Shown: positions 50,189-58,032 of the stretch, piece by piece
Layout: the number at the start of each line of letters is the position of its first letter
Position numbering within the stretch: the stretch's first letter is position 1
Origin: Lentisphaera araneosa HTCC2155
Lineage (GTDB): Bacteria > Verrucomicrobiota > Lentisphaeria > Lentisphaerales > Lentisphaeraceae
Direction of reading: 5' to 3'
DNA length: 64,000 nucleotides
NCBI RefSeq assembly: GCF_000170755.1
Contig: NZ_ABCK01000004.1
Span: 186,001-250,000, forward strand
Made by a program: the position numbers and the translations under genes
Notes under the pieces: model-generated
Told to the model about the DNA's origin: nothing
Databases searched by the model: none
What the model saw: the letters and a program-made list of their open reading frames with translations, nothing else

Positions 50189-50286
50189 ATGAATGATAAA
50201 ATCAAAACTCTTTTTGCTTCACTTTGCGACCTTCGCAAGTTAAGCTGAAGTTATTTCAATAGTCTACAAAGTTGGAGAAAAATAAT
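50189..50286 (+). pseudogene. 5' remnant of a large lyase gene related to 42504
   Basis: From ATG at 50189 the DNA resembles the first 110 bases of the lyase gene at 42504, with small indels. In the shifted frame it reads stop-AEVISIVYKVGEK-stop, against QAEDLSKVYKGEEK in the intact protein. Only the signal-peptide region survives. Nothing else is visible in the gap 50039-50188. Confidence 0.6.
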
Positions 50287-50568
50287 ATGTCAAAATTACG
50301 TCAGCAATTACTCATACTCTACACGGCTAATAGCTATCCCGATGCAGCCCTTATTGGCTATTCAATGTACGATGGCAGTTCCGATGATATGCCTCCCCAT
50401 GAAGTGGATACGCCCATGCCTTACGAAACAGTTCTCGATGCCATGCGTGATGGCTGGCGAGTCATCCAATACCCGTCACTGGGAAGGCAAAAAGGCAATG
50501 AGCTTGAAACCGATTATCTTGAATTTGAATTTGTCTTAGAAAAAATTGTGGAGAAAGCTCATGAATAA
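50287..50568 (+). CDS. Small hypothetical protein coupled to PhyH
   Basis: The 93-residue protein from ATG 50287 (GGAG nine bases upstream; the in-frame TTG at 50272 is less likely) has no signal peptide. I recognise no family. It has a patterned mid-section (GYSMYDGSSDDMPPHEVDTP) and an acidic, helical C-terminus (LEFEFVLEKIVEKAHE). Its last eight bases overlap the start of the PhyH gene, so translation is coupled and the two proteins probably act together. It could be a small partner or substrate-binding subunit; nothing in the sequence shows this. Confidence 0.65.
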   Translation: MSKLRQQLLILYTANSYPDAALIGYSMYDGSSDDMPPHEVDTPMPYETVLDAMRDGWRVIQYPSLGRQKGNELETDYLEFEFVLEKIVEKAHE

Positions 50569-51382
50569 TTTACTCAATTCAAAAGAAATGGCGCTATTCA
50601 CAAAGCAAGGATTTTTACGCTTTGATGAAATGATTGATAAAGACCTCTGTAAAGAATTTTTTAGCTATATGGAAAACCCCGATTCAAAACAATACCAGCC
50701 TCAGGGACAGTTATTGTGGGATGTTTGGGATAAAAAAAGTTCCATAGGAAAAATCATTCATCATCCTGACATGATAAAAATCATTCATAGCCTCGTAGGA
50801 AAAAAGCCTCGCTATGATCATCACTTTCCCCATAAGACTCACCCCGGAAAAGGCCTGCAACACCTGCACCAAGATGCTGAGTACGACAGGAGAGATCATC
50901 AATTCGATATTCAGATCTCTCTTTACCCTCAAGATACCAGCTTGGAGATGGGAGGCACGCGCTTTTTACCTTCGAGCCATTTTAGAAAAGTCAACGAGAG
51001 CACTATCGGACGCTATCAACACATACGGGGTATGCAACAAATGGTATGCAAAGCCGGCACGGTTCTGGTTTGGCATACTGGCCTCTGGCATGCGGCTCAG
51101 CCAAATATCAGCGAAAATAAAATTCGTTATATGTTTAAATTGCGCCTTAACCCCATGGAGAAACAGCAAAGACTTTTTGATACTTCAGATCTTAATGATC
51201 CTGAAATATCCAAACTTCTTAATCAAACTTATCTATGGCATGGCCAAAGTCACCGTCGTGAGCTCTTCAATCGCATTAAGTTTTGGCGCTATATAAGTGC
51301 TCAGCCCGACTTCGATTTGGATATGTGGATGACGAGAAATGAAAACAGCACTCATTATTACAAACGATCACAAGTCATCTAA
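50561..51382 (+). CDS. PhyH-family Fe(II)/2-oxoglutarate dioxygenase
   Basis: The 273-residue cytoplasmic protein starts at ATG 50561, inside the preceding gene, with GGAG eight bases upstream. The iron ligands are His and Asp in HLHQDAEYD and the distal His in HTGLWHAAQPN. IRYMFKLR supplies the 2-oxoglutarate Arg. It is only distantly like the PhyH protein at 8960. In a sugar setting it could hydroxylate or demethylate a modified sugar, for example an O-methylated one; that is inference. It follows the sulfatase in one unit and is convergent with the ThuA-like gene. Confidence 0.85.
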   Translation: MNNLLNSKEMALFTKQGFLRFDEMIDKDLCKEFFSYMENPDSKQYQPQGQLLWDVWDKKSSIGKIIHHPDMIKIIHSLVGKKPRYDHHFPHKTHPGKGLQHLHQDAEYDRRDHQFDIQISLYPQDTSLEMGGTRFLPSSHFRKVNESTIGRYQHIRGMQQMVCKAGTVLVWHTGLWHAAQPNISENKIRYMFKLRLNPMEKQQRLFDTSDLNDPEISKLLNQTYLWHGQSHRRELFNRIKFWRYISAQPDFDLDMWMTRNENSTHYYKRSQVI

Positions 51383-51427
51383 GCTCTGATTTCAATTCTT
51401 GAATCAATTCCTGAGCGATCTTTAAGA

Positions 51428-52060
51428 CTAAGTCAAAAACCTAATGGCCTGAGTCAATAATTGCTTCATTTCGGGGTACACATCATATTCGGACGGTTCA
51501 TGCCCCAAAGCTGAATAAAAGACTTTGCCCTGCCCCCAGTTTTTCACCCAAGCAACTGGCATAATCATTGTCTGACCTTCGTAGATATATCTTGTCTCTG
51601 CCAAAACTTCTATTGAAGGCTCTGTAAGCATATAATACTGTTCTGTATTTACAGTGAAACTAGCGCTTATTTCAAGACATATGGGGTGGTCTTTTTGCGT
51701 GATCCGCACTTCGTATTCTCCTACATAAGGATGACCTAGAAACTGACCTCCAAGCATCCACTGATAAGTTAAGCAGGAACGGAAAGCATCGCCAGCACCA
51801 CCGTGAATGCCCACTAAATTAACGCCAGATTTTATAGCCTCGGAAATATTATGCTCTTGCTCATCACTTATTTCCCCCATGGTCCAATTGGGCATAAGAA
51901 TGTCGAAACTTTTTAAAAAATTCAAATCATTAAAACTATCCAGAGTATGACTGTGGATCACTTCAAAATCTTGATCTTTATAGAGCTGTTCAAAAAAATC
52001 GGCAAATTCATAGGGCTTGTGCCCCAACCAACCACCTGAAACAATGAGTACATTCTTCAT
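51428..52060 (-). CDS. ThuA-like protein
   Basis: The 210-residue protein belongs to the ThuA family, class I glutamine-amidotransferase-like fold. LIVSGGWLGHKP starts the domain, PNWTMGEIS and GIHGGAGDAFRS are conserved, and YSALGHEPSEYDVYP closes it. ThuA-like proteins are common in sugar catabolic loci, and a role in keto-sugar metabolism is suspected; the reaction is not established. There is no signal peptide. It is the only minus-strand gene here, divergent from the sulfatase at 52393, so operator site 9 could govern it too. Confidence 0.85.
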   Translation of the reverse strand: MKNVLIVSGGWLGHKPYEFADFFEQLYKDQDFEVIHSHTLDSFNDLNFLKSFDILMPNWTMGEISDEQEHNISEAIKSGVNLVGIHGGAGDAFRSCLTYQWMLGGQFLGHPYVGEYEVRITQKDHPICLEISASFTVNTEQYYMLTEPSIEVLAETRYIYEGQTMIMPVAWVKNWGQGKVFYSALGHEPSEYDVYPEMKQLLTQAIRFLT

Positions 52061-52325
52061 GAAATTCTTATCTCCATTATTTTTTCACCTGGATCCATTT
52101 TTACTTTTGAAACTTCTTATGTCAAGAAAGTCAAAAAAGGATTTAAAAGTCTCTCATGAATATACAAAATCTCCTGTATTTATCCTGATTTGCAAATAAG
52201 GAAAACGTCAAAAATAGGCTAAGTCGAGTCCTTATCATTACTGATTTGACAAAAGAAATCGATCACTAAGTCCATATTGTTTATTACCTGCAAGATAAAT
52301 TAAATATTTATTTCAAAAAAACTAC

Positions 52326-52368
52326 TTGAAAGTAAAATTATTACAATATATAATACTTATTATAATAC
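52326..52368. promoter_or_regulatory. Promoter with tandem operator, site 9
   Basis: TTGAAA at 52326 and TATAAT at 52349 are exactly 17 bases apart. Units TATATAATAC (52347-52356) and ATTATAATAC (52359-52368) cover the -10 box and also form TATAATA-CT-TATTATA. The rest of the 52061-52392 gap is AT-rich with nothing else evident. Confidence 0.7.
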
Positions 52369-52392
52369 TAATCAGATCCGAGGACCAAGTTC

Positions 52393-53799
52393 ATGTTATC
52401 CATTTTTAAATATCTCTTGATTGTTATTTCCTTAAGCGCTTTAAGTTCAGACACAAAGACCAACATCATTTTTATCTTAGCAGATGATCTCGGCTATGGT
52501 GAACTCGGCTCTTATGGTCAAGAAAAAATCAAAACTCCTGAACTGGACAAAATGGCTGCTAGTGGCATTCGCTTTACTAATCACTACTCGGGTTACACCA
52601 CCTGTACCATGTCTCGCAAAGTTCTCATGACTGGAAAACATATCGCCAACCTTCCCATGGGTGATAGAATACCTTCCATCACTATTGCTGGGCTGCTTAA
52701 GAATGCCGGCTATAAGACAGCGATGATTGGCAAATGGGGTATGAAGGGTCGTCCAGGCCACGACAATAGCCCCGAAAAACACGGCTTTGATCATGTCTTC
52801 ACTTACGATAATCAGGGCTTCGCACACTTTTATTACCCCGAATACCTTTGGCGCAATGGCGAAAAAATCCATTACCCCACCAACAAGAACTTACTTACGG
52901 AAGACGGCTATATCAAAGAAAAACACGATGGGGTTTACAGTCACGACGAATTTACCAAAGACGCATTAGGGTTTATCGAAGAAAATAAAGACAGACCCTT
53001 TTTTCTCTACCTGCCCTACACTATCCCCCATGCAGAGATCACTGTACCCCATGATTCTGTTGAACCCTATCTAAAACTCAATTGGCCTGAAACTCCAAAA
53101 ATTATCGGTGGCGGCGGTTCAAAAGACCCCGGCTATGGCAGTCAGTACGTCAAAGGTTACTGCGGACAAAAATACCCCCACGCCGCCTACGCCGGAATGA
53201 TCAGTCGCATGGATCGAGATGTGGGACGCATACTAGATCTACTCAAAAAACTCAAAATAGAAGAAAACACCCTCGTACTCTTTGGTAGCGATAACGGCGC
53301 TTCTCCCGAAGGCGGTCAAACGCTGGAGTTCTTTCAGAGTTCTGGCAAACTCAGAGGTGATAAGCGCAGTATTTATGAAGCAGGAACCCGCACACCTTTT
53401 ATTGCCTACTGGCCTAAAACTATTCAAGCAGGTCAGAAAACAGGTCATATTAGTGCTTATTGTGACTTCGTGGCCACTGCCTGTGATGTGGCGGGCATCA
53501 AAACTCCTGAGCATAGTGACGGCGTGAGCTACCTTCCTAGCCTTTTGGGGAACCGCCATCAGCAGGCGCAACGTCCTTATATATTTAATGCCTGGAAATC
53601 TTGGTCATCCGTTCGCGTCAAAGAATGGAAGCTCATTGCCAATCGCAAAAAAGATTTAAGTCCCGCTGAACGCTTTGAACTCTATAATTTAGAAAAAGAT
53701 GAAGGGGAAATGAAAAACCTGGCGACTCAACATCCCGAAAAGGTTCAGTCCCTGCACAAACTCATCAATAAAATTTCCAAACGTCACTACACACCCTAA
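52393..53799 (+). CDS. Secreted sulfatase with unusual CTMSR motif
   Basis: The 468-residue protein has a signal peptide (ending near ALSSD). It is a type I sulfatase: FILADDLGYGELGSYG has the metal-binding Asp pair, and GKWGMKG and FGSDNGASPEGG are further conserved segments. The formylglycine motif is CTMSR (Cys71), with Met where Pro or Ala is the rule, so maturation may be altered. GAGGA lies before the ATG. It heads a unit with a LamG protein and a prepilin-like gene. Relatives have CAPSRCVLMTGKHTG at this site, so this is probably the same family with a changed position. Confidence 0.9.
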   Translation: MLSIFKYLLIVISLSALSSDTKTNIIFILADDLGYGELGSYGQEKIKTPELDKMAASGIRFTNHYSGYTTCTMSRKVLMTGKHIANLPMGDRIPSITIAGLLKNAGYKTAMIGKWGMKGRPGHDNSPEKHGFDHVFTYDNQGFAHFYYPEYLWRNGEKIHYPTNKNLLTEDGYIKEKHDGVYSHDEFTKDALGFIEENKDRPFFLYLPYTIPHAEITVPHDSVEPYLKLNWPETPKIIGGGGSKDPGYGSQYVKGYCGQKYPHAAYAGMISRMDRDVGRILDLLKKLKIEENTLVLFGSDNGASPEGGQTLEFFQSSGKLRGDKRSIYEAGTRTPFIAYWPKTIQAGQKTGHISAYCDFVATACDVAGIKTPEHSDGVSYLPSLLGNRHQQAQRPYIFNAWKSWSSVRVKEWKLIANRKKDLSPAERFELYNLEKDEGEMKNLATQHPEKVQSLHKLINKISKRHYTP

Positions 53800-53818
53800 T
53801 TAAAACCAAGGATATACA

Positions 53819-54448
53819 ATGAGATTCATATTCGTAATTATCTTTTTTAACATCAGCCTTTTAGCTGATAAAGCACTTATCGAAGAAGACTTTGATAAGT
53901 TAAATAAGAAAACTTTTAAAAACATCGAACTCACAAGAGGCAAAGAGGGAAAAGCGGCCTCTTTCGATGGCGAATCAAGCCTGATCAATTTACCCACTCC
54001 CTTCAAAAAGGGCCATTCGGGCGTCTCTGTGTCCTTTTTTATCAAGCCCAAAAAATCAGATATTAAAAAATCGTACGAGAACCTTATCAGTATTGGTAGC
54101 CACAAGGGGATTTCTATCCGTTTTAAACAGGAGTACACCTTAAGTATCGGGGCGGGAACTCACCATAGAATTATGCACTCTCTCAAAGATCAAAAATACA
54201 ATAGAAAGTGGATTCACATACTAGTGACACGCGATAAGAAGGAAGTTAAACTCTACATCGATAATGTCTTAATTGATACATCTCCATGCCCCGAGAAAGA
54301 GCAATATAACCATCAAGACATTCTTATTGGAGCCGCTTACTATGATGGCGATAAATCGGTCACTGAACAGCATTATGAAGGTCTTATAGATGAACTAAAA
54401 ATCTATGACAAAGTCATCAATAAACAATCAGGCATACAGAGTATTTAA
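53819..54448 (+). CDS. Small secreted LamG/concanavalin-like protein
   Basis: The 209-residue protein has a signal peptide (MRFIFVIIFFNISLLAD), then one LamG-like beta-sandwich: GKAASFDGESSLINLPTPF, VSVSFFIKPKKSD, KWIHILVTRDKKEVKLYIDN, and GLIDELKIYDKVINKQSGIQ. Such domains bind carbohydrate or act as glycosidases; no catalytic residues can be assigned. It starts 19 bases after the sulfatase with AAGGA as ribosome site. It could help the sulfatase to stay on the polymer. It resembles the LamG domains of the large lyases in style. Confidence 0.78.
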   Translation: MRFIFVIIFFNISLLADKALIEEDFDKLNKKTFKNIELTRGKEGKAASFDGESSLINLPTPFKKGHSGVSVSFFIKPKKSDIKKSYENLISIGSHKGISIRFKQEYTLSIGAGTHHRIMHSLKDQKYNRKWIHILVTRDKKEVKLYIDNVLIDTSPCPEKEQYNHQDILIGAAYYDGDKSVTEQHYEGLIDELKIYDKVINKQSGIQSI

Positions 54449-54506
54449 AGTAAAAATACTCACTGAACTACACTTTACTTTAACTCAAAAATCAGGATAG
54501 TAAGCA

Positions 54507-55052
54507 ATGATAAAGTTAAAAAAATTCACTCTGATTGAAGTTTTAATTGCAATTGCAATTGCAATTATAGGTATTTTAGCTTCTATGCTCTTACCTGTCT
54601 TAGGGAAAGCTCGACGTACAGCTAAAACCGTCTTGTGTAAAAACAATTTAAAAACTCTTGGCATGGCTAATTTTATTTATGGAGATAATTGGGATAATTA
54701 CCCTGTTCCTTATAGAGATAACAATGGAAATTGGTGGTACAAAAACAGTGAATTCAAAGAATATTATCCTTACTATCGCCAAGATCAAAATAATTTCCAA
54801 GTCAATGCGGCCTGTCATGAAGCAGTTGCTAGAACCGCAGCTACGACAAATGGCATCAGAGCAGATCTTGTTTATGGACATAATGGGATAGGAGGTGGCA
54901 GTGGCAATAGCCTTGGCTTTCGAGGTATTTCTTATAACATGATCAGCTCACCCTCTAACTTTCTTCATTACAGTGAGCAAAACAATCAAGACGCTGGCGT
55001 TTACCCTGGTAATTTCGATTCTCGCCATGAGGATAAATCCAACGTTCTTTAA
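54507..55052 (+). CDS. Prepilin-like protein, truncated by an in-frame stop
   Basis: The 181-residue protein has the prepilin N-terminus MIKLKKFTLIEVLIAIAIAI followed by IGILASMLLP, with an extra Ile-Ala encoded by a repeated six-base unit. It ends at TAA 55050 in the middle of the conserved C-terminal motif (DSRHEDKSNVL). In the same frame the sequence goes on for 27 codons (LDDHVAPISY to DAPWGIMA, TAA at 55134), matching the ending usual in this family. The stop is therefore probably a recent nonsense change, leaving a protein without its last 28 residues, or a read-through site. It is the third gene after the sulfatase at 52393. Confidence 0.72.
   Translation: MIKLKKFTLIEVLIAIAIAIIGILASMLLPVLGKARRTAKTVLCKNNLKTLGMANFIYGDNWDNYPVPYRDNNGNWWYKNSEFKEYYPYYRQDQNNFQVNAACHEAVARTAATTNGIRADLVYGHNGIGGGSGNSLGFRGISYNMISSPSNFLHYSEQNNQDAGVYPGNFDSRHEDKSNVL
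54545..54562. repeat. Six-base tandem repeat in prepilin gene
   Basis: AATTGC occurs three times in a row, then AATT. Each unit adds Ile-Ala in the prepilin transmembrane helix without changing frame. Slippage here would alter helix length. Confidence 0.65.
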
Positions 55053-55136
55053 CTAGATGACCACGTTGCACCAATAAGCTACCTACTTGCTATTAGCACG
55101 GCGAATACTGATGCCCCCTGGGGGATAATGGCTTAA
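55053..55136 (+). pseudogene. In-frame 3' extension of the prepilin-like gene
   Basis: Continuation of the frame of the gene at 54507 after the TAA: LDDHVAPISYLLAISTANTD, then DAPWGIMA and stop. The Asp-Asp-His-Val stands where DGHV is usual. Confidence 0.6.
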
Positions 55137-55337
55137 ATATCACTGCCATTGTCAATAGTAATTAGTCAAAATAGAAAGACTTAGCTCTTATAAACAACTC
55201 TTAAGCTTGTGGACTTCTCAGTATTTTCTTGGTATTAAGCCTGCTCTAAATAAAAAAATTTAGTGTTGTTCTAAAATTATTTATCTAGCCTTTTTAAAAT
55301 TTATTTAATTGAATTAAAAATTGACACAATAACATTG

Positions 55338-55359
55338 TTTAGAATACGTATTGTAATAC
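55338..55359 (+). promoter_or_regulatory. Tandem operator, site 10
   Basis: TTTAGAATAC (55338-55347) and ATTGTAATAC (55350-55359) are 12 bases apart, with AATACGTATT as a palindrome across the centre. It precedes the lyase gene by 58 bases. The TTGACA at 55321 has no -10 box at proper distance. The rest of the 55137-55417 gap shows nothing else. Confidence 0.6.
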
Positions 55360-55417
55360 ACAAGATACCAATATATAGTGCTTAATTTTTAGCACATTTA
55401 CCTTAAGGACAATTCAT

Positions 55418-58024
55418 ATGAAAAAAACTTTACTTACAACTGGTTTAGCTTTTGCTTTCTTGAGCACTCTCACAGTGAATGCCGATAAACCCATGGCCCA
55501 ACTGCCTGGAGAACAGACTGCTGATCAAATCCTCGATGGCGAATACATGTGGCCGAATTCTCCAAAAGTTGACTTAAGTAAAGTTGATGATAAAAATTTC
55601 GACCCCTATGCCTTTGGCAAAGTCCCTGCTCCTGGAATTCACCCACGCATACTTATTTCGCCAGAAGATCTTCCACGAATTCGCGACGGCATCAAAAACA
55701 CTCTCGCAGGAGCTTATGCTTATCATCAGATTACTGTCAATCAAAAAGAGTCTATCCGCAACAAGGGTTCTGAATCCTATGAGCTACTGAAAGCACTAGC
55801 CGCTGGCAATGAAGACTTAGCAATGAAAATCATGAAAAAGGAAAGCAAGTTTCCCCGTAAACAAAAATACAGTCATCGCTACGGCTTTGCTTATGTGCTC
55901 ATGACTGAGGCATTGGATTCATTAATTCGCGAAGATGAAAAAATGGGCAAAGAAGTTGCCGCGGCTATTTCTACCCTTTCAAAAATCTACTACAAGCGCC
56001 TTGTAGCAATGGATGAAAGTTTCAAAGCAGGAAAGGTTAGCACAGATAAATATAATACGCCTGATCGTTTCCACGGTTTTCGTTTAAATGAACAGACCAT
56101 TCAGCTCAACGGCGATGTCTGGCGCAGCAATAGACGTGCTGCAATTGATGGTGAACCCTGGTTTGCCTTCATGTATGATTATGCGTATCATTGGATGAAC
56201 GAAGAGCAACGTTCCAACTGCCGCAAAGCATTAAATAAATATCATTTTGGCAAGACGACCATGGGTTCACATATGCCCCACCACTTCCGCAACTGGAACT
56301 GGATTGCCATTGGTTCCGGCGGTCTTTACCTCACAGCATTAGCCACTGAAGGTGAACCTGGCAATGATCAACGCGTTATAGATCACGCCAGAGAAATCCT
56401 TAGCGACTTCGTCAAGTACGGCTGGTCTGATATGGGCTCTTCAGATGAGGCCATAGGCTATTCACAATTTGGTTTGCGCTGGGCCATTCCAGGTTTTATT
56501 GGCATGGCACGTCGCGGTGACAATATCTGGAACCTCAATCGCTGGAAAAACTCCGTCAATTGGTACGCTCAATCATCGCAACCCAACGCCTTTGGCAAGG
56601 GCAATGACTCCGGTCAACGTTTCATTAGTCACGGTGACGGTGGTCAAGGTGGTCCTTCCACTATGACCATGCAAGCTTTCAAACGCTTCTACCCCAATGA
56701 CCCAGTGGTTGATTATGTTCTGCAACGTACCAACCAAGTGACTCTAGACGAAAACGGCAATTTCCCACCCCCAAACAAAAAGACTTTTTATAACTCTTAC
56801 CCCCACATGGATTTGATTATTGCGGCAGATAGTTCTAAAAAGGACTATAATGATGGTGATAAGCTCGGTTTAGCCAAAACTTTCTTTGACTCGGACCGCA
56901 ACTCTCTTATCACTCGTGATAAATGGGGGACCGATCAATTGCAGTTGCAATTCGAAGCGCGTGACGATGGTCATGCCCCCAATCACCAACACGCCGACAA
57001 GGGGGCTTTCACGCTCACAGGTGCAGGACGTGTTTGGGCTGATGAGCGCTTTCGTTCAGTAGAAGGCCGTCACCACAGTCTCGTCATCATCGACGGTAAG
57101 GGACAGGGTTACTTCACACCGCCTTCCACTTGGCTTGGCATGCAAGACAATGAAGATGTAACTATTGCCGCAGTTGATACCGCCTATTCTCATGCTTGGC
57201 GCTGGCCTGGCGAGCTCTGTGGTTATGTCGACCTCAATGATCCCCGTAGAAAATTTGCTCGCTACGCAAACTTTACAAAGAAAGCCGATGCCTTCCTAGC
57301 AAAAAATCCCGACTTTAAATGGCAGGACCACGTCGATCGTCACCCCAAGCTGGAAAAGTTCTACAAGGGCTTTGAAAAGGGTGACCCGCGAATCTGGGAT
57401 GAATATGCCCGTCCTTTGCGTATTGAGCATAATCCTGTAGAGAAAGCTTTTCGCAGCGCCATGCTCGTTCGAGGCGAATATCCCTACGTACTCATTACTG
57501 ACGATATCAAGAAAGATGATAAAGAGCGCCTCTACGAATGGCTGATGATGCTCACGCCGAACACCGAGATCGCCTCAATTAACACACACGAAATCATGCT
57601 CTTTGATGAAAGTCACCCCAATGTGGAAATGAAGCCAGGCCTCAAGCGCAAAATCGGCGGTAAAGTCCCCATGTGCTTGGTGAGTGTACTGGATCGCACC
57701 ATTCCCGAAGATATTTATACTAACCCTCAAATTCGACTAGAAACTTTTGAACTCAAAGATGCCCGTGGCTGGCCAAAGGGTCGCGGCTTTCAACTTCAGA
57801 AACGCTTAGTGATTCCCAGCCGTGCGATTGAGCCCAACTTTAAAGTCCTACTCTACCCTCATTACAAGGGTGCCAAATTGCCAAAGTATGAATGGAATGA
57901 ATCCCGTGATCAAGTCACAGTGACTATTGGCAAGCAGGTGGATGTGATATCTTTCACCATGCAAGACAATGGTCGCAATAAAGTTTCTATCCGCCGCAAT
58001 AACAAAAAACTAGCGGAACTCTAA
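55418..58024 (+). CDS. Heparinase II/III-like lyase, secreted
   Basis: The 868-residue protein has a signal peptide (ending near VNADK). After the leader QTADQILDGEYMWPNSPKVD comes GIHPRILISPEDLPRIRDGI, the toroid with YDYAYHWM (Tyr253, Tyr257) and HHFRNWNWIAIGSGG, and the sheet domain with canonical NHQHADKGAF (His523, His525, Asp527). It is the full-length paralog of the protein at 35106. It should cleave uronate-containing chains by beta-elimination. AAGGA lies before the ATG. It heads a unit of at least three lyase genes running to the window end, with the next gene eight bases downstream. Confidence 0.88.
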   Translation: MKKTLLTTGLAFAFLSTLTVNADKPMAQLPGEQTADQILDGEYMWPNSPKVDLSKVDDKNFDPYAFGKVPAPGIHPRILISPEDLPRIRDGIKNTLAGAYAYHQITVNQKESIRNKGSESYELLKALAAGNEDLAMKIMKKESKFPRKQKYSHRYGFAYVLMTEALDSLIREDEKMGKEVAAAISTLSKIYYKRLVAMDESFKAGKVSTDKYNTPDRFHGFRLNEQTIQLNGDVWRSNRRAAIDGEPWFAFMYDYAYHWMNEEQRSNCRKALNKYHFGKTTMGSHMPHHFRNWNWIAIGSGGLYLTALATEGEPGNDQRVIDHAREILSDFVKYGWSDMGSSDEAIGYSQFGLRWAIPGFIGMARRGDNIWNLNRWKNSVNWYAQSSQPNAFGKGNDSGQRFISHGDGGQGGPSTMTMQAFKRFYPNDPVVDYVLQRTNQVTLDENGNFPPPNKKTFYNSYPHMDLIIAADSSKKDYNDGDKLGLAKTFFDSDRNSLITRDKWGTDQLQLQFEARDDGHAPNHQHADKGAFTLTGAGRVWADERFRSVEGRHHSLVIIDGKGQGYFTPPSTWLGMQDNEDVTIAAVDTAYSHAWRWPGELCGYVDLNDPRRKFARYANFTKKADAFLAKNPDFKWQDHVDRHPKLEKFYKGFEKGDPRIWDEYARPLRIEHNPVEKAFRSAMLVRGEYPYVLITDDIKKDDKERLYEWLMMLTPNTEIASINTHEIMLFDESHPNVEMKPGLKRKIGGKVPMCLVSVLDRTIPEDIYTNPQIRLETFELKDARGWPKGRGFQLQKRLVIPSRAIEPNFKVLLYPHYKGAKLPKYEWNESRDQVTVTIGKQVDVISFTMQDNGRNKVSIRRNNKKLAEL

Positions 58025-58032
58025 TCTTTATT

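Noticed and set aside
55321-55345. TTGACA with TAGAAT as promoter of the lyase at 55418
   Set aside because: The spacer is only 13 bases, too short for a sigma-70 promoter; the real start site is unclear.
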